This document shows, piece after piece, positions 43,026-54,617 of a stretch of DNA of 64,000 nucleotides. Location of the stretch: positions 2,418,001 through 2,482,000 of the forward strand of contig BCHX01000007.1 of assembly GCA_001599755.1 (NCBI GenBank), written 5' to 3'. Position 1 is the stretch's first letter. Every line of letters begins with the position of its first letter. The stretch comes from Gliomastix tumulicola. Lineage: Eukaryota; Ascomycota; Sordariomycetes; Hypocreales; Bionectriaceae. The translations under genes were made by a program, and so were the position numbers. The notes under the pieces were generated by a model. It saw nothing but the letters and a program-made list of their open reading frames with translations. It did not search any database and had not been told where the DNA came from.

Positions 43026-44434
43026 GATGAAGATGGTAATGAATGAGAAGCACAGTGAATGAGCACCTACGACAGGAAGTCCCTGCATCCGTGTACATAT
43101 TTATACGTGATATGCTCCCCTGCCTGCCCCCTTCGTCCCCTTCCGTCGTCCTGGGAAACGCCAAGGGCAATCACAGGCCGCCACGCCTCGTAAATTACCA
43201 GCACCATGGACAGTGATGCTGGCGGTAACCTGTAGGATGTCTTCCTTTTCACGCTATGGCCAAGTGATCCCTGTTTTTCAAACGTGTCACTCCCTGGTGC
43301 TGGCACGTCCAGCGCACGCGCAAAGGGGGACCCTTGGAGCCGTCAGCGTCGCTTACGACAAAATTTTCCATTCTGGTGGGAATAATGGACAGGGGGATGG
43401 TATTGAATTAGTCCTTTGAACGGCAGGGGAGTCGGCGAAAGATTTTCATTCACGAAACGTCGGCCGGCTAAAGTGGAGGGCCATGTGATTTTTCGTAAAA
43501 CAGCTGATACGCAGACGAGACCCTCGGACCTTGGTGACGACGGCGATTGCTAAGACAGGATGTGACTGGTTGAGGCACGGAGTTTTCACGTCAGGGGTGC
43601 CGATCCATTCCAAGCAGAACGCACCAGTCACAACGGAAATTCATAGCGTCGGTCAGACACCTGTGCCTCTCCAAGCGGTGTGATGATGAAGTAGCCTCCG
43701 TGAATTCGTCAGAGATTCACCGATGAATGGCTTTGAGGCCGGGGTTCGTGGGGGCAGTTGAGGGCTGAAGGATGCACTATCTATAGCGACGCCCAAAGCT
43801 GTCACTCAACCTTAGCGCGTCAAAGTGAATCACATTCCCTGATTTCGCGTGGTGAGACCAGCAGTGCTGGGCAAATCGTTGTAGCGTCCCGCCGGGCCGT
43901 TATTAGTGTGTTCTTTCGAGAACTCACTCTTGATGATCTTATGAGGCCGGTGGTCAGATGATATGATCTGGTCGGATTTGCTGCCCCCCCCTGCACATTG
44001 TCCACACTAGCAGACAAGCGTCAAACAGGACGGGGTCACCCTGGACATGAGAAGCTGACATCTCCAAACTGTCGTGGTTGAGTGTTACTGATCACCTCTT
44101 CCGCATACACAAGGTACAGGCTCTGGGGCCTTGTGTCTCTGACGATGACTGCTCTGGATTATGGGGCCATGGGAGACCGTGAATGTTGGAAAGTTGTCAT
44201 AGAGCTACAGGGTAAGCCAAACAATATTGAGGTGGGTTCCTTGACTCACCGAACGACTGTTCAGGTTGTGGCTGTTAATATTAATGCACCGCCTCCTTGC
44301 TAAGCCCGGCGGCGATGCCCTGCCGATCTGCGGAGCAACAGCAGCGGCAGTGAGGGGAAGACTTTAAACCCCCAGCGAAGCCAGGAAGCCAGAAGTGCAA
44401 ATTCCATCATCTTCATCTCGCAATTCTTGCAACA
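43026..44434. other. Divergent promoter region
   Basis: 1.4 kb between the monooxygenase and the ankyrin gene. Short open frames only; nothing recognised. Confidence 0.45.
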
Positions 44435-45397
44435 ATGGCGCTTCTGGGCCTTCCGAATGAATTGTTGTTCCACATCGCAAGCTTCATTGCCGACAAGATT
44501 GATCTGATCGACTTCGCACTGGCACACCCAAGCCTCCACTGGCTCCTCGAGACGTCACCCTACCACGAAGCCATTTTCGACCGGGGATGGACGCTGCTGC
44601 ATTGGGCTGCCGCTCACAATCGCGTAGCCGTGGCAAAGGCGGGATTGAGCCGCCGGCTAGATATCAATGCCGTCAACGACAAGGGGCAGTCGGCACTATG
44701 GCTGGCTGCAGACAAGGGTGCAGTCGACGTGGCGAGCCTGCTCCTGGCGGTTGAGGGAGTCGATGTTGATATCGAGGCCAAATGCGGCTGGAACATGTGG
44801 AATGCTCTGTTCCAGGCGTGCTGGAAGAAGCGCGACAGGGTCGTCGAACTCCTCCTCAGTTCAGGCAGATTCGACCCCAACGCCAAATGCAGCACTGGGT
44901 GGACGCCGCTCCACAAGAGCGTAAAGGACAACCGGAGGAGGTCTGTCCAGGCCTTGCTCAAGTCGGGCCAAGTCGATGTGAACATACGAGGGCTGAGAGG
45001 CGAGAGCCCTTGGGAGGCGGCATGTTGGCATGGACGGAATGAAATCGGAAACATGCTCATCGACGCGGGGCTTGACGTGAGGGATGTCAATTCAAAGACG
45101 GGGAGAACAGTCCTGCACGTCGCTGCGCACCACGGCATGCTGGGTTGCATGCTGAGAATTATCGACATGGGAGTGCTTGACGTGAACGCCGGGGATTATA
45201 ATTACTTCACCCCTCTCCATTCGGCTGCTACACTGTCTATGAACCAACGGGGACGGGCCGAAGTCGTCAAAGCATTGCTTGACGCGGGCTGTGATCCAAA
45301 TGCCGAAAGTATTTACCACCTGACGCCCTTGGACTTTTGCATTCTCCGTGGCTACTTTGCTGCTGCTAGGGTTCTGGGCTGGAACGGCGAACTATGA
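44435..45397 (+). CDS. F-box-like ankyrin-repeat protein
   Basis: Single exon, 320 residues. The N-terminus (LLGLPNELLFHIASFIADK) resembles an F-box, which would recruit an SCF ubiquitin ligase. Six to seven ankyrin repeats follow, each with the TPLH/ALxxA pattern: GWTLLHWAAAHNRVAVAK, GQSALWLAADKGAVDVASLL, GWTPLHKSVKDNRRRSVQAL, GRTVLHVAAHHGMLGCML, YFTPLHSAATL, HLTPLDFCILRGY. Such proteins are abundant in ascomycetes and probably choose targets for ubiquitination. The target is unknown. Confidence 0.85.
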   Translation: MALLGLPNELLFHIASFIADKIDLIDFALAHPSLHWLLETSPYHEAIFDRGWTLLHWAAAHNRVAVAKAGLSRRLDINAVNDKGQSALWLAADKGAVDVASLLLAVEGVDVDIEAKCGWNMWNALFQACWKKRDRVVELLLSSGRFDPNAKCSTGWTPLHKSVKDNRRRSVQALLKSGQVDVNIRGLRGESPWEAACWHGRNEIGNMLIDAGLDVRDVNSKTGRTVLHVAAHHGMLGCMLRIIDMGVLDVNAGDYNYFTPLHSAATLSMNQRGRAEVVKALLDAGCDPNAESIYHLTPLDFCILRGYFAAARVLGWNGEL

Positions 45398-46120
45398 CAA
45401 AGTACGGAAACAGGGGAAGAAGTAGCACATGAATGCCTCTTGATGTCTCCAAATGAGCGATTTAAAGCTGGTTCTTGGGTGGTTTTACGAAGTGCAGAGA
45501 GGGTGGCTTATGCATTAGATGTCTTTGACACGAGCGAGATTGGGTATGGTATAACGAGACACTCTATGGGATTGAAAACAATGTGGGCATTATTCTGATG
45601 CTGTGCTAGGGTTGACGAGCCTCGAGTGACTCATTTACGACGTAATGAATCTTCTGATTACAAAGACTTCACGGGGGAAGATAACCTACAAACTTATTGT
45701 TCAATGAGGCCGGGGATGCATTGAAGCTTTGCTTTGTTCGGTCTAGAACTCGTGTGGACGGGGACCTGAACTCCAATACTGTGGTCCTGTAGATTTTGCG
45801 GTAGCTATGGCTCTCTATGGCTGTGTATGGTGCATTGCCGTCATTTCTACTGAGTGATTCCATCTCTAAATTCTGGATCTTGCACTCAGACGCATGCCTC
45901 CTCTCCCCCCCTGTCTCATAAGGAAGTGAACTGTTAGCGAGCTGCCGGAGTGGATAATCGTATTGCACTTGCTTATACGACTGAGAATGCGCCAATAAAA
46001 GGATACGGTGAGCCATAATAGCTTGTTGCCAACATCAGAATTTTGGGGAAAATTCCCAGCAGGCTTGAAATTTCTTCTTCTTCTTCTTCTTCTTCTCAAC
46101 TGAACTCCACCACATCTGCG
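45398..46120. other. Promoter and leader of the HET-domain gene
   Basis: 723 bases without a gene; the end holds a (TTC)8 tract in the presumed 5' leader of the HET gene. Confidence 0.45.
46072..46095 (+). repeat. (TTC)8 microsatellite
   Basis: Eight perfect TTC units end 25 bases before the ATG at 46121. They lie in the presumed 5' leader; translated in frame they would give a Ser run, but no upstream ATG opens that frame. Confidence 0.9.
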
Positions 46121-47800
46121 ATGCTGCTCATCAACAACACAACGCTCTCACTGGAGCTGTTCATGGGGACGCTTCCGGAGTATGCCATCCTCTCGCACAC
46201 TTGGGAGGATGGAGAGGTTACGCTGGAAGATTTCGCTCACGAAGACAAGACCATCCGCTCGAGCAAGAAAGGCTTCGCGAAGATCCAGAAATCATGCCAG
46301 TTAGCGACGGCCCTCGGTCTCAAGTACAGCTGGGTCGACACTTGCTGCATCGACAAGAAGAGCAGTGCAGAGCTTACTGAAGCCATCAACTCCATGTTCA
46401 AGTGGTATCAAGGAGCGGCGGTCTGTTTTGCCTGGCTCGCTGACCTCCCGGCGGGAAAGAAGTCCCAACCTGGCATGATCGCTGGGCTGGGCGAATGTCG
46501 ATGGTTTACGCGTGGGTGGACACTACAAGAGCTCATCGCGCCCAGTCGAGTCGAATTCTACGATGCGAAGTGGAATTTCCGCGGCACAAAGCAAGACCTT
46601 GCCGGCCAGCTGACCAGCATCACGAACATCAGTAGCGAAGCACTTCAGGATCCTTCCATCTTGCCACGTCTGTCAATTGCGCAGAGAATGGCATGGGCAG
46701 CCGGGAGACAAACGACTCGCATCGAAGACATGGCATATTGCCTGCTTGGGATCTTTGGAGTCAACATGTCCATGATGTATGGAGAAGGCGAGCGTGCCTT
46801 CATCCGACTCCAAGAGAACATAGCGGCTCAGTCCAACGACTTCAGTCTCTTCGCGTGGAAGGACGATGCGGAGACACAGACATACCGCGGGGCCTTTGCG
46901 AATTCGCCGCGGGAGTTTCGTCATGCGACATCGGTCCAGCTCATTGGCAGTGCGGCCTACAACCCCGAGTTCCTGATCACGAATAAGGGACTTCGATTAA
47001 CGCCCAGTCTTTTCCCAGGCCCGGACGGCGCCTACTTCCTTGGCCTGAACTGCATTGATTCAAGTCGGCCCAGTGCTGGACAGAGTGATGCCGAACTCGG
47101 TATATGGATCCGTCCGCACGGAGCGGGTGTCTATAGCCGGGTCAAGTCAAGCGAATACGCCTTCCGAACCCCCTCTGAACAGGCGCCCAAGGTGATCCGT
47201 GTTTTCATATCACGCACACTGACGCCCGGGGCGTCTCAGGAGTTTGAGAAGAGCAGCACCGACCACGCATTTGTCCTCCGCCGAGGATTCAACGAGATGA
47301 ACACCCCTACACACGACCCAGCGTTTCCCTTCGAAGCCATCCAGGTCCTACCGAACGAGCAATGGGACTCCCAGCAGCGCATGTTCGTGACACAGGGTGC
47401 TGGGGACTTTTCCGCCTACGCCTACTTCATGCCCCGGTATGACAGCGAAATGTTCACAACCCAGGAGCTCTTCAGCAGCGAGAACTTCATTCTGGCGTTT
47501 GGCAGAACACTCTCGGAAGGCGGGGAGCCGTGGGTATGTGTCGGGTCACTGATGCAAGATGCAAGCCTCCAGGCAGCCATTGGAGACGCTCGGAAGATGG
47601 CGGTGGTGATCCGAAAAAGTCGAGACCAGAGGATGTTGTTACTGAGGGATGGCCAAATGAAGATTGCCAAGGCGCTTCACGTTTCCCTGGAGACTCATAA
47701 AAATGGCTCGCAGGTCACGTACTACATCGACATGGAGATTACGGAAGCACCGCCAGAGTTTAAAGGAAGGGATGAATTTTTGGAGCACTTGGATGCCTAG
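46121..47800 (+). CDS. HET-domain protein (heterokaryon incompatibility type)
   Basis: Single exon, 559 residues from ATG 46121. The start LLINNTTLSLELF plus YAILSHTWEDGEVTLEDF is the classic opening of a HET domain, continuing with YSWVDTCCIDKKSSAELTEA, SMFKWYQGAAVCFAWLAD and RGWTLQELIAPSRVEFYD. The motif IEDMAYCLLGIFGVNMSMMY marks the end of the domain near residue 225. The C-terminal 330 residues are beta-rich and belong to the usual HET extension without NACHT or WD repeats. HET domains trigger cell death when incompatible hyphae fuse. The upstream frame is open but lacks ATG, so the start is secure. Confidence 0.9.
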   Translation: MLLINNTTLSLELFMGTLPEYAILSHTWEDGEVTLEDFAHEDKTIRSSKKGFAKIQKSCQLATALGLKYSWVDTCCIDKKSSAELTEAINSMFKWYQGAAVCFAWLADLPAGKKSQPGMIAGLGECRWFTRGWTLQELIAPSRVEFYDAKWNFRGTKQDLAGQLTSITNISSEALQDPSILPRLSIAQRMAWAAGRQTTRIEDMAYCLLGIFGVNMSMMYGEGERAFIRLQENIAAQSNDFSLFAWKDDAETQTYRGAFANSPREFRHATSVQLIGSAAYNPEFLITNKGLRLTPSLFPGPDGAYFLGLNCIDSSRPSAGQSDAELGIWIRPHGAGVYSRVKSSEYAFRTPSEQAPKVIRVFISRTLTPGASQEFEKSSTDHAFVLRRGFNEMNTPTHDPAFPFEAIQVLPNEQWDSQQRMFVTQGAGDFSAYAYFMPRYDSEMFTTQELFSSENFILAFGRTLSEGGEPWVCVGSLMQDASLQAAIGDARKMAVVIRKSRDQRMLLLRDGQMKIAKALHVSLETHKNGSQVTYYIDMEITEAPPEFKGRDEFLEHLDA

Positions 47801-48216
47801 ATACGGAGGAGGACACTCTCTCCAAGTCAATATTGTCGATACTGTCTGTTGTTACTCAGAGCTACTTGAACGTGTTTCTCAACTAAATTCGATACACAAG
47901 TCTGTTCGCGAGAGTAAATTTGAGATTAGTATGAGGTATCTACGCTGTTCGAAGCCTTCATACAGTGGGCAACGACAGGTATATGAAGTTCCGACCTGGA
48001 ACAATTGCGACTTGTCTGGAAGTCCATGCACTTGAGCTTGTTCCTCATAGTACATTCGTCTTAATTGTGAGTCACGTTCAATTTATGTTCAATGTCGATG
48101 GATTAATATATATACGTATTTCGCACCTCCATCTCATGACAGTTAGTCTCCATCTTCATATCATCTACGATCAACATCGCTTTTACATTTGAAATCATTA
48201 GACACCCAAATTCAAA
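47801..48216. other. Intergenic region
   Basis: 416 A+T-rich bases with a TATATATA element near 48108; may hold the promoter of the next small gene. Confidence 0.4.
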
Positions 48217-48624
48217 ATGACCGCCAACCATCGGTACCCTCGCATGGAAAAGCTCGCTGAGGACGTTGCGAACTGCATTCCGGCCTTCCAGCAAAGACTG
48301 GACGAAAGGTATAACAAAGCCCTGGCCGAGCTTCGGAGTGTTGAGGCCAAGGACAAGGGTACCACTGACGACCAGCGCTATTTAGCCTCATTGCAATTAA
48401 AAAATGCAAGAATGGGGCTAAAGAATGCCGAGACGGCAAAAGAAAACTGTGGAGAGCTCATTTCCACGACATTGAACCTATTTGAAAGGATAGACCAGGT
48501 TAGATCTACTACTGATCCCGCCGAGCTCGCGGAGCTCGGGATGTTAGTAGACAGCTTTGACGCTCATATCAAGCACATAAAATGGCGGATGAAAGAGGCT
48601 GACATGATTGCGGGGCGGTGCTGA
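48217..48624 (+). CDS. Small coiled-coil protein, 135 residues
   Basis: ATG in the context AAAATGA. The whole protein is predicted helical, with charged heptads (RLDERYNKALAELRSVEAK, LQLKNARMGLKNAETAKEN, LGMLVDSFDAHIKHIKWRM). No signal peptide or membrane segment. It follows the HET-domain gene on the same strand with 416 bases between, a spacing typical of separate fungal genes. Family unknown; it could act as an oligomerising partner, which is only inference. Confidence 0.65.
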   Translation: MTANHRYPRMEKLAEDVANCIPAFQQRLDERYNKALAELRSVEAKDKGTTDDQRYLASLQLKNARMGLKNAETAKENCGELISTTLNLFERIDQVRSTTDPAELAELGMLVDSFDAHIKHIKWRMKEADMIAGRC

Positions 48625-49016
48625 CCGAACTCGTAAGACAAGACGGCTGGGCTTGGAGCCGTCTCCAGACACATAGAACGAGTAACTGTTAATATAACAC
48701 CGCGCACGAAAGCTGGACACTAAGCCAGTGCGTTGGTCTACTTTTTATACATGATTTATTTACTGGTAATGATATATATACGTGTGAAGGTATATAATGC
48801 AAGCTAAAACTAGCGGTAGAGGTCGGAGGAGGTGTTGAAAGCGGATGGTTGACCTCCTCTTTCCAGGAAAACGAAGGAAACGAGTAGTCCGAACCCTTCC
48901 TGCGGCTCTAACCGTACCCACTAGCCTGAAGAAGGGAACGTAACTTCAACCTCCACACAATCTGTCCGTTGACCTCAGAGAAGGAATAAGGGATCGTGTG
49001 TCCACAAGCTTCACGC
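48625..49016. other. Convergent intergenic region
   Basis: 392 A+T-rich bases between the 3' ends of the coiled-coil gene and the LPMO gene; nothing recognised. Confidence 0.45.
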
Positions 49017-49766
49017 TTAGTAGGTGACCTTGACGGTGCGGCGCTTAGCATCAAAACCAGACCACAGAGCAGGGCCGGGGATCGGGTACGACGAGACGGG
49101 AGCGTAAACGTTGAAGACGATGCCAGGGTCGGAGTAGGAGTAACCGGTGTTGAAGTCGAAGCCTCCACTAGGGAGAGCGGCGGCGGCGCCGCCGGTGATC
49201 TCGACCTGCACACAGGACGGGTAGAACTGAGCGCCGCGAGCCGGGTTCGCCTCGAAACTGTCGTTGGCCTCGTGGAGGGCAATGATCTCCTGGCGGAAGA
49301 GATAGCGGCCAGGGGCGAGGTTGGCGGGGACCCGGAAGTCCTGGCGACCGCCGTTGGACTTGATCTTGTCAACGGCCCATTGGGAGCCATCAAAGCCATC
49401 CTCAGCGATCTTAGTCCAGTGGGCACCGGTGCCATCGCCCTCAGTGTAGGGAGCGACGTAGGTGATGAGAGGACCCTTGTGGGATCCGTCAATAATATCA
49501 TCATTGCGAGAGTTGTGATACCACTCGAAGCTGAGAGTGTCACCAGCGGCAGCTCTGACGAACTCGGGGGCGGGGTTGCCTCCGTTGACGTTGCAGACAA
49601 TGGCAGGAGAGCGAAGATCCTTGACCGGGAAGTTGTCGGGAGGGGAGCGGATATATCTGTACTGACCATCCCCCTGGTCTTGTCCGTTGACCCAGACGCC
49701 GTACATGAGGGCGTGAGCGGAGACAGAAGTGGCCATGGCCAGAATGGAAGGAATGACGGCCTTCAT
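49017..49766 (-). CDS. AA9 lytic polysaccharide monooxygenase
   Basis: Single exon, 249 residues. The signal peptide (AVIPSILAMATSVSA) is cleaved before H18, the N-terminal histidine of the copper brace (HALMYGVWVNGQDQG). The second copper histidine lies in GSHKGPLITYVAP and the axial tyrosine in ARGAQFYPSCVQVEITG. The two cysteines (IVCNVNGG and YPSC) can form the conserved disulfide. There is no cellulose-binding module. AA9 enzymes cleave cellulose or hemicellulose oxidatively using H2O2 or O2. The ATG at 49766 gives the correct signal-peptide length. Confidence 0.93.
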   Translation of the reverse strand: MKAVIPSILAMATSVSAHALMYGVWVNGQDQGDGQYRYIRSPPDNFPVKDLRSPAIVCNVNGGNPAPEFVRAAAGDTLSFEWYHNSRNDDIIDGSHKGPLITYVAPYTEGDGTGAHWTKIAEDGFDGSQWAVDKIKSNGGRQDFRVPANLAPGRYLFRQEIIALHEANDSFEANPARGAQFYPSCVQVEITGGAAAALPSGGFDFNTGYSYSDPGIVFNVYAPVSSYPIPGPALWSGFDAKRRTVKVTY

Positions 49767-52700
49767 TTTGATGAGGTTGTCGAGTGGATTTGGTGTGAGA
49801 ATTGAGTGCAATTGAAGGATGGGTTAGGTATTGAGCTAACCAGCAGAGCTTGATAAAGAACTGTGAGACTAAGATGAGATTTGTTCGAGAGAGTTGCCGA
49901 CTTTAATACTCCAGTGGCGAGGTCCCTCGCCTCGTGTATTCGTCTCATGGTCAATGACTCCTTCCTTATGTCGGCCCGGTACTGTACATGATTCCATCGC
50001 CTCCGAAACATCTATCGGAGCATCGAAGAACCAGCCGAAGGGCCAAGTGGTAGGCCATGACGAAGAAACAGAACAAAACACGCCATCCGTGACATGCTTC
50101 CAAATCTGGCGCAGCATGTGAGGATCGCAGCCGGAAGGTAGCGACCTGATCCCGCCGGCAGGCTTGAATCGAGCAAGTAAGGTATGCCGATCAGTGGACC
50201 GGTTTCATCGTGAAGCCGAAACGACGGGAAACTCAGGGCCAATGGGAGGCTGTGCCTTCCTGATTACGGGTAGACGCGAAATCCTGTGGGAGGCTGTCTA
50301 GACTGCAATTCGTCTAGTCTCTGCGCCAAGGCCGGACAGGGAGTCTCCGATCGCATCTTGGGTATGCCGCACCAGCATCATGGATGCCATGCAGAGAATC
50401 AGTGTGCCTAATCTGGTCTGCATCATTACCTACCTCTTTTTATCTCTATAAGCTTACTTGATCCTGGCGTGAATCATTTATATTAAAATGCTTGTCCGGA
50501 CCTGCTGTTGCGCCCGCCGAGTGGCTTAGATGCAGTCTGCTTTGAGCGATTGAGAACGAGAGCCGTTAAATACTCGGGCCTATGGAGAAGCCGGAACTCC
50601 ATGAAATCGTTTCAAACCCAGGCTACATAGCTCACGGGGCCGGAGGTGGCAGTGCTGAGCACGTAGGTATGCTCTCGTTTATACTCGTTTAGCATGAAAC
50701 CAGTCCTAGGCTCGCTTGCCTGCAGCCGGATCGCATGGTCGTGCAAAGCGTGATGAACACTCGGAAGCCGTATAATGCCCTCCTACTGTCTTTCCGGGCT
50801 TAGATTCTACATTGGTAATGAGTAGGTATTCACTGTGCCACCCGAAAGTCGACTGCCTTCAACCCGTACTCCGCATGCTGTGAACATCCTTGGGCAACGA
50901 GTAGCTCAGAGTGGCTGGATCTCGTCTCCAATACATGGTTCTGTCGATTGATCGAGGGGCGCAGTATGATTCGAATGCCTTCACTGGCGGCGTAATATCT
51001 TGCAAACGTGATTAGTAGCACCTGCTGAGCGGAAGGAGACTGTAAAGCTGCCCTGCCGTTCAATTTACAGGGACCAGTTGTAGGGTAGCACTTGGGTGAG
51101 CACGCGAAATCGGAGAGGCAGTAGACGGCTTTCGAGAACCATTAATGGTATAAAGCAAGTAGAAAAACAAAGGGCATATCCAAGCCTCAGCTCAAGTCTG
51201 GAAGGAAGGTGTGAACAATGATTTTTTCGGATCATCTGGGATATTTTCTGGCCAGTCACTCATCCCGAAAAGTGGAAGGATCGGGCGTGACATTTTAATC
51301 AGCACAGATTACTGTCAAGCTCCCGGAGCGGAATATCTCTGAAACCGGTAGTAGTCCCCACTCCTATCACCAACCTCCATCGTCCTCGCTTCGACACACC
51401 AAGGACAGCTTCTCCCTCCGACCAGCACATTCGGAGTCAACAGATTATTAGTACTGTTCCACCATTATCTGCGCACACTTATCAGAGCTCTAGGAGTCGG
51501 TGCAATATTCTTCTAGTCTCATACAAAGCTTGGTGGCGGAGATGCAGCGTGTCGCATTGACTCCCGCGCCATTTTGCTGTCCACCGACAGACACGATTGT
51601 CCTCGACACGACGGATCATTATTGGAAGCTTCAGCGAGTCCTCCACTGCCGATAGCGCCGATCAATAGATTGAGGAGGTCTATTGAAGGACCCCGAGAAG
51701 TCAGCCATGCTGACAGTCATCTCTTGCCATCAGCGCCGATCCTCCTCGGTGGGTGGAAGAGCAGTTTGCTGCCCAAACGGCAGCCACTTCAACATTTGCT
51801 CGATCGATCGATCTCCACATCACAACCTGTCTCTCCCCTCCCTATCGACGGCCATCGACTGCGCCCCCGGACTACGAATTAACGAACGAATGAACGAACG
51901 ATCATGCTTGGCGACCGAGCGATTGAAATACTAGGAGGGATGCGTGCCAAGGGTGCCATGTGCTTGGTGCATGCGGACAGCTGCGACGGATGCCCGGCAT
52001 TTGCAGCCTTCTGGCCTGCCCGAGCACAGGGGACTGACTGAAGCTTCATATGGCAAAAAGAGCAGCACGCTCTTCAACCAGTCCCCAGCCGCCTGACACA
52101 GTGGCTAATGCAAGCTTGTCTGCTCTGGCCGCATCCAGGTTGGGAAGAATTTCCAGATTGGTCAACTGGAACTTCCTAATCTGAGATGCAAAGAACTCGG
52201 TTCGACTCCCCATCGGGCCGAGTTTTTACGCAAGCAGAGGTAAAGTAAGGTCGAAGTAAAATCCGTCCGGATTTTCGTAGCTCATACCCGTACTCGACAC
52301 GCGTATGAGTGAGCTTTTTGCCTTTTTGCTCTCTCTTTCACTTGGCATGTCTTTTTGGTGTGAGTTAACTGCAAAGCTCGACACTGCGCAAGCGCCTCGA
52401 GATTGTGACCCTGTAATACCATTGTTGTAACCAAAGAGCCTCGTAGACTTGCTGAGGATGAGCAATTACGGCCCTCCCTGTAATCCGCTTGATATATGTA
52501 GATCTCCAGCTATCTTCAAACTGACACAGCGCTTGCCATCCGGGCTGCCTGTCTAAAATGCATTAATAGCGCCTTGACGCACTGAATGAAGACTGAGTGC
52601 ACCTCGCAGTCTTCCACGAGTCCCAATCTAGCCTGATGAGTCCTATTAATGGCCCCTATGACTTCCACACAGTAGTTGGGCGTCAAATGATAGGAGCCAC

Positions 52701-52902
52701 TCGTTCACACGGGCTAGAAGGAAATCACGACACAAGCGATGGAAGGCAACAAAATGATATTGGAAGGGGAGTTCGGGCGTCACCTAGTATACATGGAGTC
52801 TCCAAAATCTTACAGAATGTGACAATGGAAATCAAGTTCCGGGGATGCCGTCACGACTGATTCCAACTTCCTGAAAATCGACCCTCGGAGACAATGGGCT
52901 GG
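49767..52902. other. Large gene-poor region
   Basis: 3.1 kb between the LPMO promoter and the 3' end of the paraoxonase-like gene. No open frame with family features, no terminal repeats and no credible tRNA: the GGTTCGACTCC at about 52199 lacks pairing arms. May hold regulatory DNA or decayed sequence. Confidence 0.5.
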
Positions 52903-54315
52903 CTATTTAACGTTCGGTTCACAAACACTTATCCATGGCGAGATGACACCTATGAGAATCGTCAGAGAAATGGAAGCATAGACGCACTGGGCACCCCGGA
53001 GGACTTACTGCTGAAGAAGAGCCTGCCTGTCTGCACATCATGGACGACGGTCGTCGCTGCAGGGAGAACCTCTCCGAAACCGTCTTCAATCGCTTTCTCC
53101 AAAGTGTAGCTGCCGTCTTCACTCTTCTGGATTCTCAGACCGGCAGCAGGCGCACGATAGTTCCGTGGATCATTGTAGGCTTCGAGTACAGCCAGGCCCC
53201 GGGGGAATGCCGCGACAAAGAGGTCACCATTCTTGTCAGCGGAGATATTGTCAATCGCGAAACCAGTCTTGATCTGATTGACCTTTTGAAGTCGCTTGTT
53301 TGGAACAGGCTTGAAGACATCGATTGTGCCGAACATGGAGCTGGGCACGTAGATCAAGCCGTCTCGGCCAAGAGTGAGACCGTTGGGGAAATGCAGTCCC
53401 TCCGCAGCGATTGTGCACCCGGAATCTTCACTACAAAACGTGACGTCCCCCGTACCGATAAAAGGGGAAAGGTGGTGTCCCTGGTGCGGAATCATTAGAT
53501 AAAGCCATCCTTTTGCACGGTTCCGGAGGGTAAGGTCTTTACTCACCACGCCGAGTTTGTTCTTGCCATGGTCATTGGTGATGTAGAACGATGTTGCACT
53601 GAGTGCGGCGACCCGATTCGGAGTAGCAATATGTTGATCAGAGTATGTGCGAAGAAATTCAAGATCTTGCTCGTTGGGGGTAGTTCTGAACACATCGATG
53701 GTGGCATTCGCCCCAATGGACGGCTGGTCAAGAAGCTCGCCCGACTCCGAATCAACCGAGGGACGGCTGTTGATCACGAAGAGTGTGACTAGCCCCGTGT
53801 CGGGGTCTTCGAAGCCGGTGAAGCCCCCGACACTAAGAAGGCGATCTCCGAATGTTCCCGTGAAGCTGTTCAAGTTCATCGTCTGAAGCTTGAAGCCACC
53901 GCCTTCTAGTGGATCATCGATTTGTAGCTTAACGATGGAGTCTTTCAATGACCGAGCTGACACATTCAATTTGGCCACACTTGGTGAAGGTCAGTCATCA
54001 ACTCGCACACAGCTGTGTTATGTATGACTCATATCATCCGCAGGGGGAAGCGTACTTTGGCATCCACTCGTTTCGGGAAAGGGGGTCGGAGCAAGTGAGG
54101 AAGAGCTGTCGTGTAGACTCGGAGAGCCACATGTCCTCACATGCCTCCATCTCGGGATGGACAATCTTCCTGCAGGTATAAGGGAAGTCCGACAGCGGCT
54201 GGAAGACCTTCCCAATGCCCAGGCCAAGCCAGATTGGGTCCTTGAGATAGAGCTGGAACAAGACGGCCAAGGCGGCGACGAACAGAAGCCCGCCCCTGAG
54301 AAGGAGTGCAGCCAT
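52903..54315 (-). CDS. Membrane-anchored paraoxonase/arylesterase-like lactonase
   Basis: Three exons, 54315-54056, 53979-53009 and 52949-52903, 425 residues in frame. An uncleaved N-terminal anchor (LLFVAALAVLFQLYL) is followed by a six-bladed propeller of the paraoxonase type: MEACEDMWLSESTRQLFLTC, AATSFYITNDHGKNK-type calcium-site segment (SFYITNDHG), GLHFPNGLTLGRDGLIYVPS and FAIDNISADKNGDLFVAAFP. The Asn/Asp ligands are in place. The short last exon gives the family-typical end FFSSVISPWISVC. Enzymes of this family hydrolyse lactones and aryl esters and can inactivate lactone signals or mycotoxins. Substrate unknown. Confidence 0.88.
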
Positions 54316-54617
54316 GCTGAACTGTGAAGAAACGAGAAAGTGCGATAACAAGCTTTGATGCACTGCTATCGAGAGTGTAAGGAGAAGAAGAAAAGCGGCA
54401 GGGGCCCCTTGATTTTCTACCTGGTGAGTGCGGACGGAGTAAAGTGGATGATGCGGCTCGGGCATTTTAGGAGCTTGTTGCGCCAAGCAAGGGTCAAGCG
54501 CGCGATTACGAATACGAACCATCTGATCCGAGCTCGAGAGATGAGTGAGGATGGCATCAATTCATGGCTGAACTGAGCCATACCCTTGGAATCTACAGGG
54601 CCAGAACAAGGTACCCT
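54316..54617. other. Intergenic region
   Basis: 302 bases between the paraoxonase-like start and the stop of the second HET gene, both on the minus strand; nothing recognised beyond promoter space. Confidence 0.4.

Noticed and set aside
46043..46120. N-terminal Ser-run extension of the HET protein
   Set aside because: The frame is open but has no ATG; the (TTC)8 tract is better read as leader DNA.
48996..49805. 269-codon plus-strand open frame
   Set aside because: Antisense shadow of the AA9 gene; typical Val/Asp/Gly-rich mirror composition.
52140..52240. tRNA-like segment with GGTTCGACTCC
   Set aside because: The T-loop motif is present but the flanking bases do not pair as a T-stem, and no acceptor or D-arm partner is found upstream.
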